A stretch of DNA of 19,690 bases, from positions 1-19,690 of the forward strand of contig CAMFHW010000012.1 of the NCBI GenBank assembly GCA_945952175.1, given 5' to 3'. Source of the DNA: an uncultured Phenylobacterium sp. GTDB lineage: Bacteria > Pseudomonadota > Alphaproteobacteria > Caulobacterales > Caulobacteraceae. The translations under genes and the position numbers were made by a program. The notes below the pieces were generated by a model. The model was not told the origin of the DNA. It searched no databases and saw only the letters and a program-made list of their open reading frames with translations. This document shows positions 1 through 5,990 of this stretch, piece by piece (the first letter of the stretch is position 1; every line of letters starts with the position of its first letter).

Positions 1-1134
1 CCGCGTCGGATCTGGCGACGCTTCGCCGAGACCTATCACCTCTTCCGAGGCACGCCGTCGCGCATCTGGCACGACTGGGTCTATGCGGAAGTCTTCGGCC
101 TGAAGGTCCGCCTGAGCGCCGGGACCGCCGACCTCTATTACGACACCATGGACGCGGCCCTGAAGACCGAGGCCTTCCGCCCGCGCGCCCTGTTCGACCG
201 CTTCGGCATCGAGCTGCTGGCCACGACCGAGAGCCCCATCGACGACCTCGCCCATCACAGGGCGATCCGCGAGAGTGGCTGGAAGGGCCGCGTGGTCACC
301 GCCTATCGCCCCGACCCGGTGATCGACGCCGAGCACGAGGCCTTCCCCGAGGCGATGAGGCGCTTCGCCGAGCTGACCGGCGAGGACGTGACGACCTGGC
401 GCGGCTATCTCGCCGCCCACCGCAAGCGCCGCGCGGTGTTCGCCGAGGCCGGCGCGACCTCCACCGACCACGGCCACCCGACGGCGCGCACGGCCGACCT
501 GCCGCCCGCCGAGGCGGAGGCCCTGTTCAAGGTGGTCGTCTCGGGCAAGGCGGCCCCCGCCGAGGCCGAGCTGTTCCGCGCCCAGATGCTGACCGAGATG
601 GCCGCCATGAGCCTCGACGACGGGCTGGTGATGCAGATCCACCCCGGCTCGTTCCGCAACCACAACGCCGCGGTCTTCGCCCGCTTCGGTCGCGACAAGG
701 GCGCCGACATCCCCACCCGCACCGACTATGTGCGCGACCTGAAGCCGCTGCTCGACCGCTTCGGCGCCGAGCCCTCTCTGACGATCATCGTCTTCACCCT
801 GGACGAGACCGCCTACGCCCGCGAGCTCGCGCCCTTGGCCGGCCATTATCCGGCCCTGCGGCTAGGCCCCGCCTGGTGGTTTCACGACAGCCCCGAGGGC
901 ATGCGCCGGTTCCGCGAGCAGACCACCGAGACCGCCGGCTTCTACAACACGGTCGGCTTCAACGACGACACCCGCGCCTTCCTCTCGATCCCGGCCCGCC
1001 ACGACGTCGCCCGCCGCATCGATTGCGGCTTCCTCGCCCGCCTGGTGGTCGAGCACCGGCTGGAGGAGGACGAGGCTCCCGAGGTCGCCCGCGCCCTGGC
1101 CTACGACCTCGTCAAGCAGGCCTACCGCCTTTGA
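1..1134 (+). CDS. uxaC: glucuronate isomerase (uronate isomerase), 5'-truncated
   Basis: Uronate isomerase converts D-glucuronate to D-fructuronate (and D-galacturonate to D-tagaturonate), the first cytoplasmic step of hexuronate breakdown. The reading frame is open from base 1 to the TGA at 1132-1134, giving 377 visible residues. The family is about 470 aa, so roughly the first 90 residues lie outside the window; the ATG at 148 is internal. Family-typical stretches seen are TYHLFRGTPSRIWHDWVY near the visible N-terminus, the TTESPIDDLAHHRAI segment, and a C-terminal NTVGFNDDTRAFLSIPARHD block. The stop overlaps the TTG start of the following uxuB, so the two are translated as one unit. The next two genes (fructuronate reductase and a GntR regulator) agree with the assignment. 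Confidence 0.95.
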   Translation, partial: PRRIWRRFAETYHLFRGTPSRIWHDWVYAEVFGLKVRLSAGTADLYYDTMDAALKTEAFRPRALFDRFGIELLATTESPIDDLAHHRAIRESGWKGRVVTAYRPDPVIDAEHEAFPEAMRRFAELTGEDVTTWRGYLAAHRKRRAVFAEAGATSTDHGHPTARTADLPPAEAEALFKVVVSGKAAPAEAELFRAQMLTEMAAMSLDDGLVMQIHPGSFRNHNAAVFARFGRDKGADIPTRTDYVRDLKPLLDRFGAEPSLTIIVFTLDETAYARELAPLAGHYPALRLGPAWWFHDSPEGMRRFREQTTETAGFYNTVGFNDDTRAFLSIPARHDVARRIDCGFLARLVVEHRLEEDEAPEVARALAYDLVKQAYRL

Positions 1135-2597
1135 CCCCGCGTCTGTCGCCGGACAGCCTGGCGGCCCTGCCGGCCGGGGTCGAGCGGCCCGGCTACGATC
1201 GCGCGGACGTCACGCCAGGCGTGGTCCATCTGGGCGTCGGCGCCTTCCATCGCGCGCACCAGGCGGTGGTGTTCGACGACCTGATCCGCCACGGCGACCG
1301 GCGCTGGGCGATCCGTGGCGCCTCCCTGCGCGCGCCGGACGTCCGCGACAGCCTCGCGCCGCAGGACGGCCTCTATACGCTCGTGGTCCGCGACGGCGCG
1401 GTGGAGCATCCCCGCGTGATCGGAGCGCTGCGCGAGGTGCTGGTGGCGCCTGAAAACCCCGCCGCCCTGGTGGAGGCCCTCGCCGCGCCGGAGACCCGCC
1501 TCGTCACCCTGACCATCACCGAGAAGGGCTACAGGCTCGACCCCGCCTCCGGCGCCCTGCTGGAAGACGATCCCGACGTCGCCGCAGACCTGCTCGACCT
1601 TGCCACGCCACGCACGGCGCCGGGCTTCCTGGTCGCCGCCCTGGCCACCCGCCGCGCCCGCGGCCTCGCGCCCTTCACGGCCATCTCCTGCGACAACCTC
1701 CCCCACAACGGCCCGCGCCTGCGCGACGCCGTGCTGGCGGTCGCGGCCCGCCACGACCCGGCCCTGGCCGACTGGATCGCGCGCCACGGCGCGTTTCCCC
1801 AGACCATGGTCGACCGCATCGTTCCGGCCACCACCGAGGCCGACATCGAGGGATTGGCGAGGGCCGTCGGCCTGCGCGACCTCGCCATGGTCAAGACCGA
1901 GCCGTTCAGCCAGTGGGTGATCGAAGACCGTTTCGCCGGCGAACGCCCGGACTTCGAGGCCGTCGGCGTCCAGGTCACCGAAGACGTCCCCGCCTGGGAG
2001 GCCGCCAAGCTGCGCCTGCTGAACAGCGCCCACTCGGCGATCGCCTATCTGGGCGGTCTCGCCAGCGTCGAATTCGTCCATCAGTTCGTCGCCCGCCCAC
2101 AAGGCGCCGCCTTCGTGCAGCGCCTGTGGGACGAGGCCCAGCCGACGCTGACCCCGCCGCCCGGCCTCGACCTCGTCCGCTATCGTGGCGAGCTGATGGC
2201 CCGCTTCGCCAACGCCGCCTTGCAGCACCGCACCCGCCAGATCGCGATGGACGGCTCGCAGAAGCTGCCGCAGCGCCTGCTGGCCACCCTGGCCGACCGC
2301 CTGTCCGCCGAGGCGCCCATCGAGGCGCTCGGCCTCGCCGTGGCCGCCTGGATGCGCTGGCAGGCCGGCCGCGACGATGCGGGGAACGCCTTCGCCGTCG
2401 ACGATCCCCTGGCCGCGGTCACCGCCCGGGCGATCGCCGGCCTCGCGGACCCGGCGGACCAGGCCATGGCCCTGCTGCAGGTCGAGGCGATCTTCCCGCC
2501 GCCCCTCGCCGCCGAGCCGCGCTTGCGCGAGGTTCTCACCCGCCAGGCTTCCCGTCTGGCGCGTCTGGGCGCGCGCGCCGCGATTGAACCGGCTTGA
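1131..2597 (+). CDS. uxuB: D-mannonate oxidoreductase / fructuronate reductase (mannitol dehydrogenase family)
   Basis: Likely reduces D-fructuronate to D-mannonate with NADH, the step after UxaC. The 488-aa product is of normal length for the long-chain mannitol dehydrogenase family. The N-terminal Rossmann part carries GVVHLGVGAFHRAHQAVVFDD. SCDNLPHNG matches the conserved Asn region, and KLRLLNSAHSAIAYLGG supplies the catalytic Lys293, Asn298 and His301 with the Lys-x4-Asn-x2-His spacing known from Pseudomonas mannitol dehydrogenase. No ATG or GTG gives the right N-terminus. TTG at 1131 forms a TTGA overlap with the uxaC stop and leaves ten to fifteen residues before the family block, so I chose it. 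The frame stays open upstream to 876, but that part is a shadow of uxaC. A tagaturonate or mannitol reductase is the alternative; the uxaC neighbour favours UxuB. Confidence 0.9.
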   Translation: MTPRLSPDSLAALPAGVERPGYDRADVTPGVVHLGVGAFHRAHQAVVFDDLIRHGDRRWAIRGASLRAPDVRDSLAPQDGLYTLVVRDGAVEHPRVIGALREVLVAPENPAALVEALAAPETRLVTLTITEKGYRLDPASGALLEDDPDVAADLLDLATPRTAPGFLVAALATRRARGLAPFTAISCDNLPHNGPRLRDAVLAVAARHDPALADWIARHGAFPQTMVDRIVPATTEADIEGLARAVGLRDLAMVKTEPFSQWVIEDRFAGERPDFEAVGVQVTEDVPAWEAAKLRLLNSAHSAIAYLGGLASVEFVHQFVARPQGAAFVQRLWDEAQPTLTPPPGLDLVRYRGELMARFANAALQHRTRQIAMDGSQKLPQRLLATLADRLSAEAPIEALGLAVAAWMRWQAGRDDAGNAFAVDDPLAAVTARAIAGLADPADQAMALLQVEAIFPPPLAAEPRLREVLTRQASRLARLGARAAIEPA

Positions 2598-2622
2598 AGA
2601 GCCGACACAGACTTGCAGTATG

Positions 2623-2633
2623 TTGTCAGACCA
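2623..2633. promoter_or_regulatory. putative GntR/FadR-subfamily operator
   Basis: TTGTCAGACCA fits the FadR-subfamily consensus TNGT-N3-ACNA exactly. It lies 12 bases before the ATG at 2646 and overlaps a -10-like TATGTT (2619-2624), so binding would block transcription of the regulator gene. It is the only copy I noticed in the window. Autoregulation is an inference from position and family knowledge. Confidence 0.5.
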
Positions 2634-2645
2634 CCACCGGTCAGC

Positions 2646-3407
2646 ATGGCTAGGTCTCTCATGCCCACCAACGGCAAGCTCTACCGAATGATCGCGGACT
2701 CCATCGCCGCGGACATCGAGGGCGGCAAGTACAAGCTCGGCGACCGCCTGCCGACTGAGCGCGACCTCGCCGAGCAGTTCGGGGTCAGCCGCCCCACCCT
2801 GCGCGAAGCGATGATCGCGCTGGAGATGCTGGGCATGATCGAGGCCCGCCACGGCCTGGGCATCTATGTCACCCGCACCCAGCTGCCGATCATGGCCTCG
2901 AGCTTCGACTTCCAGATCGGCGCCTTCGAGCTGATCGAGGCGCGCCGCCTGTTCGAGGGCGAGGCCTGCGCGCTGGCCGCCACCACCATCGACGACGAGC
3001 AGCTCGCCGAGCTGGAGCGCCTGATGGCCCTCATGGGCCACGAGGACGAGATGGAGGCCGAGGCGGCCGACCGCGAATTCCACCTCACCATCGCCCGCGC
3101 CACCGGCAACGGCGCCATCACCGCCACGGTGGAGAACCTCTGGGAGCTGCGCAGCCGCTCCCCGCTCGCCCGCGCCATCCTGACCCGGGCCCGCGGCGGG
3201 GCGCTCACCCCGCGTATCCAGGAGCACGCCGAGGTCCTGGAGGCGCTGCGCAGACGCGATCCGGCCGCCGCCCGCCAGGCCATGCGCCACCACCTCGAGC
3301 GCGTGATCGAGCACCTGCTCAGCATCACCGAGACCGAGACGGCGGAGCGCGTGAAGGTGGAGAACGAGGCCCGCCGCAGCGCCATCGCCAAGCGCGTGGC
3401 CATCTGA
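2646..3407 (+). CDS. GntR family transcriptional regulator, FadR/UxuR type
   Basis: A 253-aa FadR-subfamily regulator. The N-terminal winged helix-turn-helix spans roughly residues 10-80, with GDRLPTERDLAEQFGVSRPT, LREAMIALEMLGMIEARHG and the wing GIYV. The C-terminal all-helical FCD ligand-binding domain (about 95-235) contains EARRLFEGEACALAA, DREFHLTIARATGN and a final HAEVLEALRRRD/HHLERV block, whose Asp/His residues typically hold a metal. It follows uxuB by 48 bases on the same strand. A uronate-responsive repressor of uxaC-uxuB (UxuR/ExuR-like) is therefore the natural inference. ATG 2646 was chosen; ATG 2661 (248 aa) is equally possible because neither has a strong ribosome binding site, while the TTG at 2613 would place the operator inside the coding region. 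Confidence 0.85.
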   Translation: MARSLMPTNGKLYRMIADSIAADIEGGKYKLGDRLPTERDLAEQFGVSRPTLREAMIALEMLGMIEARHGLGIYVTRTQLPIMASSFDFQIGAFELIEARRLFEGEACALAATTIDDEQLAELERLMALMGHEDEMEAEAADREFHLTIARATGNGAITATVENLWELRSRSPLARAILTRARGGALTPRIQEHAEVLEALRRRDPAAARQAMRHHLERVIEHLLSITETETAERVKVENEARRSAIAKRVAI

Positions 3408-3472
3408 ACAGGCCCCGTGGCGGAACAGGTTGGCCGAACGCGATTCGCCCGGAGCCGCTCCGAACAACAAGC

Positions 3473-3498
3473 TTGACCAGGGCGAAAGGTCGCAAATC
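3473..3498 (+). promoter_or_regulatory. weak candidate promoter for the HU gene
   Basis: TTGACC at 3473-3478 followed after a short spacer by GCAAATCC resembles the Caulobacter housekeeping arrangement TTGACgS-N10-14-GCTANAWC, but the -10 part matches poorly. If used, it would give a leader of about 110 nt. It is offered only because an isolated HU gene needs a promoter in this 207-base gap. Confidence 0.3.
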
Positions 3499-3608
3499 CC
3501 CAGAAAACGCCCGTATTTCGGGCCTTGAACGCCCTTTCGGACCCGTCACAGTGGTGACATTGCGATCAGGCCTTGGCAGGGTCGCGGCCTCGATTCCCTT
3601 ACGAAAGG
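3483..3608 (+). other. inverted/direct repeat set in the HU leader (possible RBS switch)
   Basis: CGAAAGG occurs twice, at 3483-3489 and at 3602-3608, the second being the Shine-Dalgarno region of the HU gene. The complement CCTTTCG lies between them at 3533-3539 and could pair with either copy. Small hairpins sit in both loops: GCCCG-TATTT-CGGGC (3509-3523) and GTCAC-AGTG-GTGAC (3545-3558). Each alternative pairing is only seven base pairs, so chance is possible. Confidence 0.3.
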
Positions 3609-3614
3609 CTATCC

Positions 3615-3893
3615 ATGACCATCTCCGAACTCATCGACCAGGTTGCGGCCTCGGACTCGAAGCTGACCAAGGCCCAGGCCAAGGCCATCGTCGACGCCGT
3701 GTTCGGCGCCGTGCGCGCCGCCGCCGTGAAGGGCGACGAGGTCTCCATCCCCGGCTTCGGCAAGTTCAAGGTGCAGTCCAAGCCGGCCCGCACCGGCCGC
3801 AACCCCTCGACCGGCGCCACGATCCAGATCGCGGCTTCCAAGAAGGTCGTCTTCCAGCCGGCCAAGGTCCTCAAGGACGCAGTCAACGGCTGA
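3615..3893 (+). CDS. HU family DNA-binding protein
   Basis: A 92-aa histone-like nucleoid protein that bends and compacts DNA as a dimer. The helical dimerisation region is at about residues 1-45 (MTISELIDQVAASDSKLTKA, then AKAIVDAVFGAV). It is followed by the family signature VSIPGFGKFKV, the beta-arm tip with the conserved RxGRNPSTG (Arg-Asn-Pro intercalating proline), and the closing IQIAASKKVVFQPAK. Length is normal for HU. The start is set by AAAGG seven bases before the ATG. It stands alone between a GntR gene and a convergent MAPEG gene and ends at a strong hairpin. HU-alpha, HU-beta or a generic HU homologue cannot be distinguished here; IHF is less likely because the sequence follows the HU pattern. 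Confidence 0.95.
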   Translation: MTISELIDQVAASDSKLTKAQAKAIVDAVFGAVRAAAVKGDEVSIPGFGKFKVQSKPARTGRNPSTGATIQIAASKKVVFQPAKVLKDAVNG

Positions 3894-3903
3894 CCCGGGT
3901 TTC

Positions 3904-3936
3904 GGCGGCTTCCCGGCGGCATGCCGGGAGGCCGCC
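3904..3936. terminator. strong hairpin terminator between convergent HU and MAPEG genes
   Basis: Arms 3904-3917 and 3923-3936 pair over 14 positions with one G-U wobble around a five-base loop (GGCAT). The hairpin starts ten bases after the HU stop and ends 21 bases before the MAPEG stop, so it can serve both strands. There is no long T-run, as is common in GC-rich genomes. Confidence 0.7.
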
Positions 3937-3957
3937 CCCTCGGGGCTCGCGCCCCGC

Positions 3958-4353
3958 CTAGGCCCAGCCCATCAGGGCCAGGAAGATCATGACCGTGCCG
4001 ACCACACCCACGGCCCAGGCCAGCGGGCGGACCATCGGAACCCCGGCCAAGTACAGCACCGCGTGCACGACGCGGGAATAGAAGAACAGCTGGGCGCCCA
4101 GCGCCGTGGTCCCGTTCGACACGTGGGCCAGGGCGGCCACCAGCACCAGGGGCGCGAAGATCGTCAGCCCCTCGCGATGATTGTCCACGCAACGCAGCGC
4201 GCGCGCATGCCAGCCGGTCGCGGCCGGCAGGTTGTCGCGCGAATTGGCCAGCGGCACGGCCCCGACGGCGCGGATGCCCGCGAAGGCCTGGATCAGGACG
4301 AGCACCAGCAACAGGGCGGCCGAATAGGCCAGCATCGTCAGTTCGACACTCAT
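3958..4353 (-). CDS. MAPEG family membrane protein
   Basis: A 131-aa integral membrane protein of the MAPEG superfamily (membrane-associated proteins in eicosanoid and glutathione metabolism). Bacterial members are mostly of unknown substrate. Four hydrophobic segments are visible at about residues 5-26, 63-78, 88-104 and 111-130. The family pattern appears as RALRCVDNHREGLTIFAP between segments 1 and 2, and as FFYSRVVHAVLYLAGVP followed by VRPLAW between 3 and 4. The start is set by a GGGGGAG ribosome binding site five bases upstream; the frame extends further upstream but without family character. It lies 89 bases downstream of the deacetylase-like gene on the same strand and may be co-transcribed. 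The stop faces the HU terminator. Confidence 0.85.
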   Translation of the reverse strand: MSVELTMLAYSAALLLVLVLIQAFAGIRAVGAVPLANSRDNLPAATGWHARALRCVDNHREGLTIFAPLVLVAALAHVSNGTTALGAQLFFYSRVVHAVLYLAGVPMVRPLAWAVGVVGTVMIFLALMGWA

Positions 4354-4442
4354 TTCACTCCCCCGGTTCGAGCTGGATCCCTGTGGTCCAGCTTGGCTTT
4401 CAAGACCTTCCGCCGCGGTCGCGGCGGCGTCAATCGCAGCCC

Positions 4443-5198
4443 TCAGGCGCTGCGCGCGACCGGCGCGCCGGCGGCCAGGAGCTCCGGCAGGCCGGTCCAA
4501 TCGATCTGCGGCTGACCATCGGCCCAGGCCGTGAACCGCGTCAGGAAGGCCCAGGCGGCCTCGTCATGGGCGAGATGGTGTGTCAACAGGCCGACCGGCT
4601 CGTCCCACAGCCCGGCGCGGCGGCGCGCGGTGAGCAGGCGGCGCAGCTCGCCCAGGAACTTGGCCTCGCCCCGGAAGCGCGCGCCGCCTTTCCAGCGCAT
4701 CAGGTCGAGATGGGCGTCCACGCGTGGCGGCGCGCCCTCGACCGCGTCCTGTCCCCAGGCCGACCAACCGGCGAAACCGCAGTCGCCCAGCACCACCGGC
4801 AGTTCGGGATGGACGTCGTTCCAGGGCGGCACGAAGGCCTGCATCGCCCCGGGCAGCGGCGCGAGCCTCGCCCACCCGGCGCGCACCTGGGTCGCCACCC
4901 GGATACGCCGCCATTCCGGTGGGAATTCGCCGGCGACCGGCCCCTTGCGGCGGTTGGTGTGATCGACCCCGTGCTGGACGATGCTCACGCCGGCCTGGCC
5001 TTGCAGGCGCGCACCCAGGGCGGCGATGTCGCCATCCGGGATCACCGCCAGGGTCAGGGGGCGCCCGGCCGCGGTCGCCAGCAGGCGATCGAGCTCGGCG
5101 CTCGGCGCACGCGCGTCGTCGTCCCGCCACCACAGCCGGACCCGCCGCCCCGCCACACGCCAGCGGCGCAGCTCGACCTCCAGCCATGTCAGATGCAT
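4443..5198 (-). CDS. polysaccharide deacetylase-like protein (CE4-type fold)
   Basis: A 251-aa protein with the recognisable elements of NodB/CE4 metal-dependent deacetylases. These are WWRDDDA (Asp26-28) near the N-terminus, a metal-site HxxxH in QHGVDHTN (His76, His80), FVPPWN (122-127) as the substrate-groove motif, and LLTHHLAHD (His207, 208, 211) as the C-terminal catalytic-His region. There is no signal peptide or membrane segment, so a cytoplasmic location is likely, which is unusual for a cell-wall deacetylase. It precedes the MAPEG gene and is divergent from the ECF sigma gene across a 148-base gap. The substrate is unknown; removal of N-acetyl groups from a nucleotide sugar or glycan precursor is only an inference. 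The ribosome binding site (GGGG, five bases from ATG) is weak. Confidence 0.75.
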   Translation of the reverse strand: MHLTWLEVELRRWRVAGRRVRLWWRDDDARAPSAELDRLLATAAGRPLTLAVIPDGDIAALGARLQGQAGVSIVQHGVDHTNRRKGPVAGEFPPEWRRIRVATQVRAGWARLAPLPGAMQAFVPPWNDVHPELPVVLGDCGFAGWSAWGQDAVEGAPPRVDAHLDLMRWKGGARFRGEAKFLGELRRLLTARRRAGLWDEPVGLLTHHLAHDEAAWAFLTRFTAWADGQPQIDWTGLPELLAAGAPVARSA

Positions 5199-5259
5199 AC
5201 AAACCCCGCGCGTCCGAGGGTGAGACGCCGCCGCTCGGGGCCGCCCTCAAGGCCCGCGC

Positions 5260-5288
5260 TTGAGCCATCCGTCCTGGGGCGCTAGCTT
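5260..5288 (+). promoter_or_regulatory. putative housekeeping promoter of the ECF sigma gene
   Basis: TTGAGC (5260-5265), a 17-base spacer and TAGCTT (5283-5288, within GCTAGCTTC) resemble the Caulobacter sigma-73 pattern. Transcription would begin near 5295, about 50 bases before the ATG. The -35 lies in the inverted repeat CTCAAG (5246-5251)/CTTGAG (5259-5264), in the middle of the divergent gap. Confidence 0.45.
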
Positions 5289-5346
5289 CTGCTTCGTCGC
5301 GGGGGGCTGCGACCCGGATCGAGGACGCACGCGCCCGCGCGAATTC

Positions 5347-5874
5347 ATGGACAGCACGGCAGCGCCCGAAAACCCCCTGCTCACCGCCTATCTGGAGAAG
5401 CGCGCCAATCTCGTGCGTTTCCTGGCCGCGCGCCTGGGCTCGCTTGAGGCCGCCGAGGACGTGGCCCAGGACCTTTATCTGAAGATCTCCTCCATGGAGC
5501 TCGTGGACGACGTCCAGAATCCCATGGCCCTGCTCTATCGGATGAGCGCCAACCTGATGCTGGACCGCCTGCGCCGCGAGCGCCGGGCCGCGGCGCGCGA
5601 GGACGCGTGGCTGAAGACCGAGCGCACCAACCTGGGCGGCGAGGACGTGGTCGACCAGCCCGCCGCCGACGACGCGCTCGCCTCCCGCCAGCGCCTGAAC
5701 CAGCTGGTCAGTGGGCTCGAGAGCCTGCCGCCGCGCATGCGACACGCCTTCCAGCTCCACAAGCTGCAGGGGCTGAGCCACGCTGAGACGGCGCGGGCGA
5801 TGGGAATCTCGATCAGCGCCGTTGAAAAACATGTGAGCGGAGCCCTCAAGGCCCTGCTGGCGAAGCTCGGATGA
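5347..5874 (+). CDS. ECF RNA polymerase sigma factor, FecI-like
   Basis: A 175-aa ECF sigma factor. Region 2 spans about residues 12-80 (LEKRANLVRFLAARLG, EAAEDVAQDLYLKI, NPMALLYRMSANLMLDRLRR) and binds core polymerase and the -10 element. Region 4 spans about 118-170, with LPPRMRHAFQLHKLQGLSH and the helix-turn-helix ETARAMGISISAVEKHVSGA. This is the FecI/iron-starvation type, normally held inactive by FecR until an outer-membrane receptor senses its substrate. The two genes that follow are exactly those partners. The ATG at 5347 was chosen because residues before it have no family character; no good ribosome binding site precedes it. Its stop overlaps an ATG (ATGA, 5871-5874) that opens the 39-codon ORF bridging to fecR. 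Confidence 0.92.
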   Translation: MDSTAAPENPLLTAYLEKRANLVRFLAARLGSLEAAEDVAQDLYLKISSMELVDDVQNPMALLYRMSANLMLDRLRRERRAAAREDAWLKTERTNLGGEDVVDQPAADDALASRQRLNQLVSGLESLPPRMRHAFQLHKLQGLSHAETARAMGISISAVEKHVSGALKALLAKLG

Positions 5875-5990
5875 CGCGCATGGCCAACCGGGATCACAAT
5901 CTTTCGGCGAGGAGTGGGGGGTTGACCCGTTCGGCGCCGTCTAGGCGACAGGAAGGCGGTTCGATCCGCCGGGACGGCACGACGCCATGA
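5871..5990 (+). CDS. possible 39-aa bridging ORF between sigma factor and FecR
   Basis: The ATG at 5871 overlaps the sigma-factor stop (ATGA, 5871-5874). The frame ends in a TGA at 5988-5990 that overlaps the fecR start (ATGA, 5987-5990). The product would be a very basic, arginine-rich 39-residue peptide beginning MTRMANRDHNLSARSGGL and ending IRRDGTTP; I recognise no domain in it. Translational coupling through both overlaps would carry ribosomes from the sigma gene to fecR, whose own ribosome binding site (GGGACGG, nine bases away) is weak. The competing view is that this stretch is a non-coding promoter region for fecR and the open frame is accidental. Confidence that it is a functional peptide is low. 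Confidence 0.25.
   Translation: MTRMANRDHNLSARSGGLTRSAPSRRQEGGSIRRDGTTP
5916..5943 (+). promoter_or_regulatory. putative ECF-sigma-dependent promoter for fecR and receptor
   Basis: GGGGG (5916-5920) runs into GTTGACC (5921-5927) and is followed by CGTCTA (5938-5943), ending about 43 bases before the fecR ATG. A CGTC-type -10 element is the hallmark of ECF promoters. FecI/FecR junctions in this bacterial group, as I recall them, often carry a G-rich GGGTGA-like block followed by CGTCTA. Use by the adjacent sigma factor is an inference. Confidence 0.4.

Noticed and set aside
3450..3462. CGGAG-CCG-CTCCG hairpin after the GntR gene as its terminator
   Set aside because: The stem is only five base pairs with a three-base loop and no T-run; not convincing.
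1122..3470. Open frame of about 780 codons on the - strand across uxuB and the GntR gene
   Set aside because: It is antisense to two well-supported genes, has a low-complexity Arg/Gly/Ala-rich translation and matches no family; long shadow frames are expected at this GC content.
4372..4427. Two hairpins (CTGGATC/GGTCCAG and CCGCCGC/GCGGCGG) between the deacetylase and MAPEG genes, considered as terminators
   Set aside because: Neither is followed by a T-run on the - strand, and the genes are close enough to be co-transcribed; too weak to call.
4383..5832. Several long frames around the deacetylase and sigma genes
   Set aside because: They run across divergent genes and the promoter gap and encode Arg/Pro-rich sequence with no motif.
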